NCBI GenBank assembly: GCA_902527215.1
Contig: CABZOF010000001.1
Location: 499,498-563,497, forward strand
Length of the DNA stretch: 64,000 nucleotides
Direction: 5' to 3'
Origin: an uncultured Pelagibacteraceae bacterium
GTDB taxonomy: Bacteria > Pseudomonadota > Alphaproteobacteria > Pelagibacterales > Pelagibacteraceae
The number at the start of each line of letters is the position of its first letter. Positions within the stretch are counted from its first letter, which is position 1. The position numbers were made by a program, and so were the translations under genes. The notes below the pieces were generated by a model. The model was not told the origin of the DNA. It did not search any database and saw only the letters and a list, made by a program, of their open reading frames with translations. Below are positions 17,772 through 26,222 of this stretch, piece after piece.

Positions 17772-18620
17772 ATGATTTTAATAGACGGAAAAAAACAATC
17801 GGCTGAACTTAGAGAAGAATTAAAAACAGAAGTAGATGGCCTGAGAGAAAAATACAACAAAGTTCCTGGTCTTACAGTGATATTAATTGGAGATTTGGCT
17901 CCAAGTCAGATTTATGTAAGAAATAAAGAAAAATCAGCAACGCAAGTTGGTTTAAAATCTGAAGTTATAAAATACCCAGATACTGTAGATGAAAAAACAG
18001 TCTTAGATAAAATTGAAGAACTTAATAAAGATGAAACTGTTTCAGGGATTTTGGTTCAATTGCCACTCCCAAAACATATTAGCAAGCAACACGTTATAGA
18101 AACTATTTCACCACATAAAGATGTTGATGGTTTACATCCTATGAATGTTGGTAACCTTTCATCTGGATATCAAGGTTCAATTCCTTGTACACCTCTTGGG
18201 TGTTACTATTTATTAAAAAAAATAGAACCTAACTTAACAGGGAAAAAAGCTGTAATGATTGGGCGGTCAAACTTGAATGGTAAAGCGATGGCACAGCTAT
18301 TACTTCAAGAAGATTGTACAGTTACAATTACTCACTCAAAAACCAAAGACCTTCAGCATGAATGTTTAGAGGCAGATGTTATTGTGGCTGCGGTTGGGAT
18401 ACCTGAACTTATAAAAGGTAATTGGGTGAAAAAAGATGCAATTGTTATTGATGTTGGAATAAACAAAACAGAAAATGGTCTGGTAGGCGATGTTGATTTT
18501 GAAGAGGTTTCAAAAGTTGCAAAAGCTTTAACTCCAGTCCCAGGAGGAGTTGGACCAATGACAATTGCTTGTTTGTTAAAAAATACAATTGAGTGTTTCA
18601 AAAGAACCTTAAACAACTAA
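17772..18620 (+). CDS. folD: Methylene-THF dehydrogenase / cyclohydrolase
   Basis: Bifunctional one-carbon enzyme interconverting 5,10-methylene-, 5,10-methenyl- and 10-formyl-THF. I start at ATG 17772 (MILIDGKKQSAELREEL); the track start at 17730 lies inside the YggT gene and adds residues foreign to the family. Motifs are GILVQLPLPKHI, KDVDGLHP, IPCTPLGCYYLL, IGRSNLNGKAMAQLL and PVPGGVGPMTIACLL. The length of 282 residues is normal. It is relevant to DMSP metabolism, as DmdA passes a methyl group to THF. Confidence 0.97.
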   Translation: MILIDGKKQSAELREELKTEVDGLREKYNKVPGLTVILIGDLAPSQIYVRNKEKSATQVGLKSEVIKYPDTVDEKTVLDKIEELNKDETVSGILVQLPLPKHISKQHVIETISPHKDVDGLHPMNVGNLSSGYQGSIPCTPLGCYYLLKKIEPNLTGKKAVMIGRSNLNGKAMAQLLLQEDCTVTITHSKTKDLQHECLEADVIVAAVGIPELIKGNWVKKDAIVIDVGINKTENGLVGDVDFEEVSKVAKALTPVPGGVGPMTIACLLKNTIECFKRTLNN

Positions 18621-18623
18621 AGA

Positions 18624-19685
18624 TTGTTGCCAAAGTTAACAATTTTAATTGTTATATTTTTTATCTATAATTCCTTTACATTAGCTATGGAAAAAATACC
18701 TTATCATCATTTACCAGACGGTAGTTTTAGAAATCCTGAAGGATCTCCAGAACGAAACTCAAATTTTAAGTGGTCATTTAAAATATTTAATAAGGAAAAG
18801 AAAAAACTTGATATGGCTATTCCCGAGGATCACGCTATTGAAAAACAAAAAGTACTTTCAGATTTAGAAAATCTGAAAAATGACGATTATGTTGGCTGGA
18901 TAGGACATGCAACCTTCTTAATTAAGCTTGGAAATACAACAATAATAACTGATCCAGTATTTTCAAAAAATGCAGGACCTTTAATTTTTGGTCCAAAAAG
19001 ATTTACCAAAACAGCCTTAAACTTAAATGAACTTCCAAAAACTGATTTATTTCTTCTAACACATAATCACTATGATCACCAAGATATGAGAACAATAAGA
19101 AAATTTCCTTTTAAAGATGCAAAGGTTCTACTTCCTTTAAGACTTGGAAAATATTTTACAAGAAACAAATATAAAGATGTGAACGAAATGGATTGGTATG
19201 ATAAAATTAAGGTTAATGAGGATTTAAAAGTAATATTAGTTCCTGCAGTGCATTGGTCAAAAAGAAGTTTGACAGATACTAACAAAACATTGTGGGGAAA
19301 TTTTTTAATCGAATATAAAAATAAAAAAATACTTTTTGCATGTGATACTGGTGTAGGAAATATTTATAAAGAATTAGGTGAAAAATATGGGCCTATTGAT
19401 TTAACTTTTATTAATATTGGTGCTTATAATTTTTATCCATTATCTCCAAATAAAGATAAATCTTCTTATCATACTAATCCCGAAGAGGCTCTTAGCATCG
19501 CCAGAGATCTAAAAAGCAAAAAAGTATTAGGAATGCATTGGGGAACTTTCGTTTTATCTTTAGAGCCAATAATGGAACCACCGGTTAGATTTAAAGATAA
19601 TGCAGAAAAATATGGTTTTAAAAAAGAAGATGCAATTATTTTTAAAATTGGTGAATTTCAGTCTTTAAAAAGTTTAGGAATTTAA
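18624..19685 (+). CDS. MBL-fold hydrolase, NAPE-PLD/UlaG-like, exported or anchored
   Basis: This is a metallo-beta-lactamase-fold hydrolase. The metal motif is LLTHNHYDHQDM, further ligands are likely in LVPAVHWSKR, FACDTGVG and LGMHWGTF, and the order fits the RomA/NAPE-PLD-like group. The substrate is unknown. The start is a TTG at 18624, giving a hydrophobic leader (LTILIVIFFIYNSFTLA) that suggests export or membrane anchoring; an ATG at MEKIPYHH is the alternative. It lies 3 bases after folD. Confidence 0.85.
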   Translation: MLPKLTILIVIFFIYNSFTLAMEKIPYHHLPDGSFRNPEGSPERNSNFKWSFKIFNKEKKKLDMAIPEDHAIEKQKVLSDLENLKNDDYVGWIGHATFLIKLGNTTIITDPVFSKNAGPLIFGPKRFTKTALNLNELPKTDLFLLTHNHYDHQDMRTIRKFPFKDAKVLLPLRLGKYFTRNKYKDVNEMDWYDKIKVNEDLKVILVPAVHWSKRSLTDTNKTLWGNFLIEYKNKKILFACDTGVGNIYKELGEKYGPIDLTFINIGAYNFYPLSPNKDKSSYHTNPEEALSIARDLKSKKVLGMHWGTFVLSLEPIMEPPVRFKDNAEKYGFKKEDAIIFKIGEFQSLKSLGI

Positions 19686-19933
19686 CAACAGCCGCAAGTT
19701 TTTTTGGCTTGCTTTTTTCTTCTTTTAATAACTCTGTTTCAGCTTTTGCTATTTCTAACTCTTTTGCACTTTCTTCAAGTGTAATTTTTTCTTGTAAAAG
19801 TTTATTTTCAAAATATGCATAAAGAGATTTAAACCCTAGCTTAGATGCTTTTTTTTCTTCGTAATTTTTTCTACCTTTTAAATTATCAATTATTTCTAAT
19901 ATTTGTGGGTTTTGTATATCATTTTTATCTCAT
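19682..19933 (-). pseudogene. Small coiled-coil gene with two apparent frameshifts
   Basis: One minus-strand frame reads NDIQNPQILEIIDNLKGRKN, YEEKKASKLGFKSLYAYFEN and KLLQEKITLEESAKELEIAK without any start codon. Removing one base after ATGAG (19933 downwards) would give a natural start MSKNDIQNP. Adding one A to the 7-A run near 19700 would end the protein in KPKKTCGCC and a stop overlapping the convergent MBL gene by a few bases. Both fixes restore a compact gene of about 84 residues with a C-terminal Cys cluster. It is either newly broken or affected by sequencing indels. I do not recognise the family. Confidence 0.5.
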
Positions 19934-19961
19934 AAATTAAAAAAATTTCAATTACAATTTA

Positions 19962-21101
19962 TTAAAGGTTTTCAACTATTTTAGGAATATATTTTTTAAA
20001 GTTAAAAAAACCTTTGTTACAAAACTTCCATGAATTTTGATCTAATTTTCTATAAAGAAACTGAATATTTTTTAGTGAGTTTTGATTTATGTAATCTAAA
20101 TTTTCTCCAACAGTTGGATAAAGGCAGTAACAACTTTCTAAGTTTTTAGTTTCATTTATATCAATAATCTCACAATTAATTGATTTTTCCTCTAACCTTT
20201 TCTTTTGTTCCTCAATTAAACTAGCCTTAAAATTTACTACATTTTCACTAAGCTGAATATTTCTATTTTCATTTTTATTTTCAATAAGAAGAATTTTTTT
20301 GAATTTTTGAATTGCAAAGTCAGTGATTTCAAATGCTAAGTTATTTTCAAAAACTAGTAAGTTTTTCTCTTCAATATTTATCGGATTTTCAAAATTTTTA
20401 TGAAGAATAGTATAATTTTTATCACTTATTATTGGGGGTGCATTTTCATTAAGTTTTATATTTTCAAATCTATTATTTGTAAATTTTTTTATATTCCATT
20501 CACTTGCAAGATAATGTTTTCCTTGAGTTTGAATACCTGCAACCCAACGCCAACCTAAAGTATTTGATGCAGTATCACCATCATACAAGTGTTGCATAAA
20601 AAATTCCGCACCAAGTTGCCAAGGTAGGTCTAGTGTAAATATCCAAATGCTGGCAAACCACATTCTGGTATGATTATGTAAATAATTATAAGTCTTTAAT
20701 TCATTTATCCACTCATTAAAACATTCAATGTTAGTTTTACCTTCAATGGCATTTAAGTAACTTTTATTATCTTTAAACTCTTCTTTTATTCTTTTTAAAT
20801 CTAATAAATAATCATCCCATACTCCAGATCGTAGTTCCATCCATCCTTTCCAATAAGTTCTCCATAGAACTTCTTGAATAAATTTTTCATTTTTTGAAAA
20901 AGAAAATTTCTCCAGTGACTTACTAATCACCTCCTTTTCATTAATTACCCCGTGTGTTATGTATGGTGATAGGCAAGATGTATTAGATCTTTTATCAGGA
21001 CCAAAGTCAAAATTTCTTAGTTTTGAATAATCTTCTAAATTTTTCTCAATGAAGATATTGAGATTTTCAATAGCTGTTTGTCTTGTTGGTTTTAAATTCA
21101 T
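19962..21101 (-). CDS. Photolyase/cryptochrome FAD-domain protein with unusual C-terminus
   Basis: This is a 379-residue flavoprotein-type protein. Residues 1 to about 215 match the photolyase FAD-binding helical domain (SCLSPYITHGVI, EVLWRTYWKGWMEL, NHTRMWFASIWIFTLDLPW, DGDTASNTLGWRWVAGIQT). The usual N-terminal antenna domain is missing. Instead, residues about 235-379 form an alternating strand/helix tail (NLLVFENNLAFE, KKILLIENK, ASLIEEQKKRLEEKSINCEIIDI) that could be a permuted antenna-like domain. DNA repair by blue light is likely but not proven. Confidence 0.75.
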   Translation of the reverse strand: MNLKPTRQTAIENLNIFIEKNLEDYSKLRNFDFGPDKRSNTSCLSPYITHGVINEKEVISKSLEKFSFSKNEKFIQEVLWRTYWKGWMELRSGVWDDYLLDLKRIKEEFKDNKSYLNAIEGKTNIECFNEWINELKTYNYLHNHTRMWFASIWIFTLDLPWQLGAEFFMQHLYDGDTASNTLGWRWVAGIQTQGKHYLASEWNIKKFTNNRFENIKLNENAPPIISDKNYTILHKNFENPINIEEKNLLVFENNLAFEITDFAIQKFKKILLIENKNENRNIQLSENVVNFKASLIEEQKKRLEEKSINCEIIDINETKNLESCYCLYPTVGENLDYINQNSLKNIQFLYRKLDQNSWKFCNKGFFNFKKYIPKIVENL

Positions 21102-21201
21102 AATTTTTAATTTTATTTTTAATAATTTAAATTTGAAAAATGTAAAGAGCTCAAAAAAACTTAACTGGAGACCATTATTATTGGAAAATAATTTCTTTAT
21201 T

Positions 21202-22386
21202 TTACCTTAATTTTTTCTTATGAAAATTAATAAATCTTTCAACGTTTGATTTATTGAAAGTTTTATTTTCCTCGAAAGAGACTTTTTTCATTGAGTAAGC
21301 ATTACTGGAAGTTTGTCTCGATTGAATTGTAATATTTCCTTTATAAAGTTTTAGTTTAACAGATCCATTTACTTTATTTCTTTTTAGATCAACTATTTTT
21401 TGAAGTTTAAATCTTTCATTTGAATACCAATAACCATTATAAACAAGCTCTGCATACCTTGGCATAACCTCATCTTTTTTATGCATTGTATTTTTGTCCA
21501 GAGTAACAGATTCTATTGCTCTGTGTGCCACAAGCAATAATGTTCCTCCAGGAGTTTCATAAACTCCTCTAGACTTTATTCCAATAAATCTATTCTCGAC
21601 TAAATCCACTCTTCCTATTCCATTTCTTCCAGCTAATAGATTTAATTTATCCAAAACTTTTGCTGGAGATAATTTTTTTCCATTTAAACCAACAGGGTCA
21701 CCATTTTTGTAATTAATAGTAATAAAGCTTGGTTTATTTGGAGCCTTTTCAGGAGAAGTTGTCCTTTGAAAAATAAATTCAGGTGCAGAATTTTTAGGAT
21801 TTTCTAAAACTTTTCCCTCTGTTGAAGTATGAAATAAATTATCATCAACTGAGAAAGGTGGTGCACCTTTTTTATCTTTTGGAATTGATATTCCATGTTT
21901 TTTTGCATAATTGATTAGATCTGTTCTTGATTTTAATTTCCAAATTCTCCATGGCGCAATTATTTTAATTTTAGGACCAAAGTAATGATATCCTAGTTCA
22001 AATCTCACCTGGTCGTTTCCTTTTCCTGTTGACCCATGTGAGACAGCATAAGCATTAAATTTTTTAGCAACTCTAATTTGATCTTTTGCAATTAATGGTC
22101 TAGCAATCGATGTCCCTAATAAATAAACACCTTCATAAAGAGCATGACCTCTAATCATTGGATATACATAATCTTTAACAAAAATATTTTTTAAATCTTG
22201 GATTATTATTTTTTTTACACCTAGTTTTTTTGCATTCTTTATTATTTTTTTTCTGTCCATTTCCTGCCCAACATCAGCAGTGTAGGCTATAACTTCAGCA
22301 TCGTAATTTTCTTGAAGCCATTTAAGAATGATAGACGTATCCAAACCACCTGAATAGGCGAGTACAATCTTCTTTTGTCTTTTCAT
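21202..22386 (-). CDS. argG: Argininosuccinate synthase
   Basis: This 394-residue ATP-dependent ligase joins citrulline and aspartate in arginine synthesis. It has the PP-loop LAYSGGLDTSIILKWL, AVSHGSTGKGNDQVRFELG, SVDDNLFHTSTEGKVLENP and the substrate region GRNGIGRVDLVENRFIGIKSRGVYETPGGT. It begins immediately after the IalB-like gene (no gap) on the same strand. Confidence 0.97.
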   Translation of the reverse strand: MKRQKKIVLAYSGGLDTSIILKWLQENYDAEVIAYTADVGQEMDRKKIIKNAKKLGVKKIIIQDLKNIFVKDYVYPMIRGHALYEGVYLLGTSIARPLIAKDQIRVAKKFNAYAVSHGSTGKGNDQVRFELGYHYFGPKIKIIAPWRIWKLKSRTDLINYAKKHGISIPKDKKGAPPFSVDDNLFHTSTEGKVLENPKNSAPEFIFQRTTSPEKAPNKPSFITINYKNGDPVGLNGKKLSPAKVLDKLNLLAGRNGIGRVDLVENRFIGIKSRGVYETPGGTLLLVAHRAIESVTLDKNTMHKKDEVMPRYAELVYNGYWYSNERFKLQKIVDLKRNKVNGSVKLKLYKGNITIQSRQTSSNAYSMKKVSFEENKTFNKSNVERFINFHKKKLR

Positions 22387-22899
22387 TTAAGTGCAGCTTT
22401 TTTTTGCAGCGTTATAAGCTTTTGTAAAACCCATTAAAGAATAGTCATCAGTAGTTTGAGTACCACTTTGTTTATAAGCAGTTATCATTAGTCTAGATGC
22501 CTTTTTCATTCTTTTAATTATTTTTTGTTCTGTTTTTCCACTTGAAATCCAAGCAAATTTATTTTGTGGTAAATCAAATTCAAATTTAGATTTACCCGAT
22601 GTGGCTAAAATAGTATTTTGTGGATTAAAATCGTAACCAGATGTTATGCTCACTTCATCTGAAATCTTGTCTTCAGGTCTAAATGAAACAAATATTCTAG
22701 CCTCTCTATTACTTGCTTTAGGTGATTGTCTAACTGGAACCGAATAAGCAAAACAGATTTTTCCAGTTTCATTAAAAACTGCAACTGCATTCCAATCTTT
22801 AAATGTACCTAATTTTGTTAAATCCTCAGACTGAGCCAAGGTTATTGAAAATACAGATAATATTAGTGTTTTTACAAATATTCTTTTAATTATGGACAT
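22387..22899 (-). CDS. Invasion-associated locus B (IalB) family protein
   Basis: This is a 170-residue exported protein with a signal peptide (IFVKTLILSVFSITLAQS) and the IalB pattern (TFKDWNAVAVFNETGKICFAYSVP, IFVSFRPEDKISDEVSITSGYDF, CT at the end). In alphaproteobacteria this family is envelope-associated and not limited to pathogens; its molecular role is unclear. It sits between argG (0 bases) and the aldo-keto reductase (10-base overlap). Confidence 0.8.
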   Translation of the reverse strand: MSIIKRIFVKTLILSVFSITLAQSEDLTKLGTFKDWNAVAVFNETGKICFAYSVPVRQSPKASNREARIFVSFRPEDKISDEVSITSGYDFNPQNTILATSGKSKFEFDLPQNKFAWISSGKTEQKIIKRMKKASRLMITAYKQSGTQTTDDYSLMGFTKAYNAAKKSCT

Positions 22900-23924
22900 G
22901 GATTAGGATATTTTTTTTGAACATTGTTTATTTCTTTTATTACCTCACTATCAAGATTCACTTTTACACTTTCTAAGTTAGTTTTCAACTGCTCCATAGT
23001 AGTTGCTCCTATTATAACACTTGTCATAAAGTCTTGTACTTCACAGAATTTTATACACATTTGACTCATATTTAGATTAAACTTTTGACTAATCTTGTAA
23101 TATTCTTCAACAGCATTTTCCATATTAGGTTTTCTGTATCTTTTCCAAAAATCAAAATCTCTTTTCATTCTTGAACCTTCTGGAAATTGATTATTTCTAT
23201 ATTTTCCAGTCAAGTATCCGCTTGCAAGGGGTGAATAAGCTAAACAGCCAATTTTTTCTCTTATTGATACCTCTGCAACTCCAATTTCATATGTCCTATT
23301 TAATAAATTATAAGGATTTTGTATTGACATCATTCTAGGAAGATTTTTAATTTTTGAAATTTGAAGATATTTCATTACACCCCAAGGGGTTTCATTTGAT
23401 AAACCAATATATCTAATTTTGCCTTCCTCAATAAATTTTTTTAAATTTTCCAAAACATCTTCAAATTTATTCCAGTCATTTTCTTTGTGCTCGTACCCCA
23501 ATCTTCCAAAGTTATTAACGTTTCTTTCTGGCCAATGTAATTGATAAAGATCAATATAATCAGTTTTTAATCTTTTTAGACTTCCATGAAGAGCATCCTT
23601 TAAGTTTTTACCTGTAAAACTATTTTCTCCATTTCGAATATATTTTCTATCAGGCCCTCCAACTTTGGAAGCAAGTATTACTTCAGTTCTTCTTTTTGTC
23701 TTCTCAAACCAATTCCCAATTATTATCTCAGTATGACCAAATGTTTCTGCTTTTGGAGGTACAGAATAAAGTTCTGCAGTATCCCAAAAGTTTACGCCAT
23801 TATCTAAGGAGTAATCTATTTGTTCAAATGCTTCATTTTGGCTATTTTGTTCACCCCAAGTCATTGTTCCAAGACAAATTGTGCTCACATTCAGGTCTGT
23901 ATTTCCTAGTTTTTTATAATTCAT
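22890..23924 (-). CDS. Aldo/keto reductase, Tas-like
   Basis: This 344-residue NADPH-dependent aldo-keto reductase of the Tas type starts with MNYKKLGNTDLNVSTICLGTMTWGEQN. The catalytic Asp and Tyr are in NFWDTAELYS, the Lys is in LASKVGG and the His is in DLYQLHWPERN. The cofactor loop near the C-terminus reads VIIGATTMEQLKTNLES. The physiological substrate is unknown. It is the first gene of the minus-strand run with IalB and argG. Confidence 0.92.
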   Translation of the reverse strand: MNYKKLGNTDLNVSTICLGTMTWGEQNSQNEAFEQIDYSLDNGVNFWDTAELYSVPPKAETFGHTEIIIGNWFEKTKRRTEVILASKVGGPDRKYIRNGENSFTGKNLKDALHGSLKRLKTDYIDLYQLHWPERNVNNFGRLGYEHKENDWNKFEDVLENLKKFIEEGKIRYIGLSNETPWGVMKYLQISKIKNLPRMMSIQNPYNLLNRTYEIGVAEVSIREKIGCLAYSPLASGYLTGKYRNNQFPEGSRMKRDFDFWKRYRKPNMENAVEEYYKISQKFNLNMSQMCIKFCEVQDFMTSVIIGATTMEQLKTNLESVKVNLDSEVIKEINNVQKKYPNPCP

Positions 23925-23961
23925 AAATTTTTGCTGTATTTATTACATTTATTTTGGCGAC

Positions 23962-23990
23962 TTGAAAATCTTAAAAAAAAATCTTATATA
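23962..23990 (+). promoter_or_regulatory. Promoter of BI-1 gene with very short leader
   Basis: TTGAAA, a 17-base spacer and TATATA. Transcription would begin near 23997, right at the second in-frame ATG, so the message may be leaderless. No ribosome site is visible upstream of either ATG. Confidence 0.55.
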
Positions 23991-23993
23991 AAT

Positions 23994-24755
23994 ATGATGG
24001 AATTTAATAAAGATAATATTTTGAATAAAGGTACAACAGTTAAACAAACTGTTGTTATGGATGAAGGCTTAAGAGCCTACATGCTTAAAGTTTATAACTA
24101 TATGGCAACTGGTGTCTTGCTTACTGGAATAATAGCACTTTTATCATTTAAAATGTCAGTTGTAACAGATCCAAACGGAGCTATAGTTGGCTTAACAGAA
24201 TTTGGGAATGCAATTTATTTATCAGGTTTAAAATGGATTGTAATGTTAGCCCCATTAGGAATTGTGTTTTACATGAGTTTTGGAATTAATAAAATGAGTG
24301 CTTCAAAAGCTCAAACAACATTTTGGGTATTTGCTGCATTAATGGGATTATCTCTTTCATCAATATTACTTGTTTACACAGGTTTAAGTGTAACAAGAGT
24401 ATTCTTTATTTCTTCAGCAACATTTGGTGCAATGAGTATCTATGGTTACACAACAAAAAGAGATTTAACTAAGATGGGATCTTTTTTAATGATGGGTTTA
24501 ATAGGAATTATAATTGCATCAGTGGTAAATATATTCTTAAAATCATCAATGATGTATTTTGCAATATCAATAATTGGCGTTTTAGTATTTGTTGGCTTAA
24601 CGGCATACGATACACAAAAAATCAAAAACATGTATGCTGCCTCTGATAGTGGTGAGTTAATGGGTAAAAAAGCTGTTATGGGAGCACTAACTTTATATTT
24701 AGATTTTATAAATTTATTTATAATGCTTTTAAGATTATTTGGTCAAAGAAGATAA
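23994..24755 (+). CDS. Bax inhibitor-1 / YccA family membrane protein
   Basis: This is an integral membrane protein of the BI-1/TMBIM family with about seven spans (e.g. MATGVLLTGIIALLSF, WIVMLAPLGIVFYMSFG, YFAISIIGVLVFVGLTAYDTQKIKNMY). The conserved TAYDTQKIK and the C-terminal LTLYLDFINLFIMLLRLFG are clear. YccA homologues modulate FtsH proteolysis; others act as Ca2+ leak channels. I use ATG 23994 (or 23997), as the 21 residues before it in the track overlap the promoter. Confidence 0.93.
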   Translation: MMEFNKDNILNKGTTVKQTVVMDEGLRAYMLKVYNYMATGVLLTGIIALLSFKMSVVTDPNGAIVGLTEFGNAIYLSGLKWIVMLAPLGIVFYMSFGINKMSASKAQTTFWVFAALMGLSLSSILLVYTGLSVTRVFFISSATFGAMSIYGYTTKRDLTKMGSFLMMGLIGIIIASVVNIFLKSSMMYFAISIIGVLVFVGLTAYDTQKIKNMYAASDSGELMGKKAVMGALTLYLDFINLFIMLLRLFGQRR

Positions 24756-24758
24756 AAA

Positions 24759-25097
24759 CTAAATTTTTTTCCAATCAACTTTTTTCAAGAGTATCTTAAG
24801 ATCGTATGAATTTTTTAGTATCTTACCATTAGTATCTGTAATTAAATATTTAAGATTTTTGTTTGAAGGCTTAAAATTTTTACAAATTTTGTATATAGCT
24901 TTTTCAGCAGCATTTTTAAAAACGCTAAAACTTACCTGCTTTACCGAAATAGAAAGACCATAGTCTTTCCAATTGCCCGAGGAAACCATTTTTGCATAAA
25001 GATCTAAAATAATTTTTAGTTCAGTTCTCTCAAAAAAAAGTTTTTTATCTTCATCCTTATTCGTATTATTTACTACTAATTTTAAATTTCTATTCAT
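24759..25097 (-). CDS. DUF2794 family protein
   Basis: This 112-residue protein matches DUF2794 of alphaproteobacteria: FFERTELKIILDLYAKMVSSGNWKDYGLSISVKQVSFSVFKNAAEKAIYKICK. It is soluble, with no signal peptide. Function is unknown. It converges with the BI-1 gene (3-base gap) and overlaps the YciB gene start side by 8 bases. Confidence 0.8.
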   Translation of the reverse strand: MNRNLKLVVNNTNKDEDKKLFFERTELKIILDLYAKMVSSGNWKDYGLSISVKQVSFSVFKNAAEKAIYKICKNFKPSNKNLKYLITDTNGKILKNSYDLKILLKKVDWKKI

Positions 25098-25674
25098 TCA
25101 GTTTGTATTTGTTTATTAAACCTATTTGAAAAGCGGTAAAAATAAAGGTTATTGGCAACATTCCCCAAACTTTAAAGTTAACCCAAAATTCTTCTGATTG
25201 TGTTCTCCAAATTATTTCATTTAAAATCGCTAATCCAAAAAAGAAGTACGTCCATCTTTTATTTAAAATTTCCCATCCCTCATCACTTAATGGCATAGAT
25301 TTTCCAAGTAATTTTTTTAAAACTGGTTCATTTGTAAAATATTTGCCAAACATTAATGCAAGACCAAACAAAATATTTATTATTGTTGGCTTCATGTAAA
25401 TAAATATAGGATCATCAAAATAAATTGTTAAACCACCAAATAATGTAATCAATATACCGCTTATTAATGGTACTTTTGGAATTGTTTTTTCAACAATCCA
25501 CATAATTAAAACTGCTATTATTGTTGCAACTATAAGTGGAGGTATTGCAACAATTAAATTTTTATCATTATTATAATAAAAATAAAAAAATATTACCAAA
25601 GGCCCTAAATCAGTAACAAATTTTAAAACAGATTTATTCACTGCTACATAATAGCAGAATAATAAAACATTCAC
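25090..25674 (-). CDS. yciB: YciB / septation protein A homologue
   Basis: This is an intracytoplasmic-membrane-type protein of 194 residues (or 183 if the GTG at residue 12 is used, which matches the family start VNKSVLKFVTDLGPLVIFFYFYY). About five spans are visible, with KRWTYFFFGLAILNEIIWRT and VNFKVWGMLPITFIFTAFQ near the end. The family affects cell-envelope maintenance and septation. It is divergent from hspQ across 44 bases. Confidence 0.88.
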   Translation of the reverse strand: MNVLLFCYYVAVNKSVLKFVTDLGPLVIFFYFYYNNDKNLIVAIPPLIVATIIAVLIMWIVEKTIPKVPLISGILITLFGGLTIYFDDPIFIYMKPTIINILFGLALMFGKYFTNEPVLKKLLGKSMPLSDEGWEILNKRWTYFFFGLAILNEIIWRTQSEEFWVNFKVWGMLPITFIFTAFQIGLINKYKLNE

Positions 25675-25718
25675 ATTTTTTTTATTGATTTTTATTTTTA
25701 AATATCCATATTTATTGT

Positions 25719-26039
25719 GTGACTGTTCAAAAAGGAAAATTTTCTATTGGAGACGTTGTAAAACATAAGCACTTCGACTTTAGAGGTGTTATTTATGATG
25801 TTGATTTTGAATTTAATAATTCTGAAGAGTGGTACCAATCTATACCAAAAAACGTAAGACCTAGAAAAGATCAACCATTCTATCATTTGTTAGCTGAAAA
25901 TGACGAAATCACTTACGAGGCATACGTTTCTGAGCAAAATTTATTAGTGGATGACTCTGATGAACCAATAAAACACCCTCTAATCAACGAAATATTCTCA
26001 GGAAAAAAGGGCTCTGGTTACTTTAAGCCTTCTAATTAA
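25719..26039 (+). CDS. hspQ: Heat shock protein HspQ
   Basis: This 106-residue YccV/HspQ-like protein starts at a GTG and reads KFSIGDVVKHKHFDFRGVIYDVDFEFNNSEEWYQS, with the family end FFxLxxxDEITYEAYVSEQNLL-type segment QPFYHLLAENDEITYEAYVSEQN. In enterobacteria HspQ binds hemimethylated DNA and tunes Lon proteolysis. It is monocistronic here: a 183-base spacer with a strong hairpin separates it from ccmC. Confidence 0.88.
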   Translation: MTVQKGKFSIGDVVKHKHFDFRGVIYDVDFEFNNSEEWYQSIPKNVRPRKDQPFYHLLAENDEITYEAYVSEQNLLVDDSDEPIKHPLINEIFSGKKGSGYFKPSN

Positions 26040-26111
26040 GCTAATTTACATTATTTAAACACATTTCGTGCAAACCTTCGTCATAGATTATGTCTAAAAT
26101 AAATTATATTT

Positions 26112-26166
26112 TGACCAAGGGCGCTATAATCCCCATTTATTTTATCTCCCTCTGCGTCCTTGGTCA
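26112..26166. other. Long hairpin between hspQ and ccmC
   Basis: TGACCAAGGGCGC (26112-26124) pairs along all 13 positions, one of them G-U, with GCGTCCTTGGTCA (26154-26166) around a 29-base pyrimidine-rich loop. It is far more GC-rich than the local background, and no T run follows. Possible roles are an hspQ terminator or processing element, a ccmC leader element, or a small RNA. I do not recognise a known family. Confidence 0.6.
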
Positions 26167-26222
26167 GAATAACTCATCAGAAAAATTTTCATAAATTAAA
26201 TTTGTGTTATAGATAACAGGAA

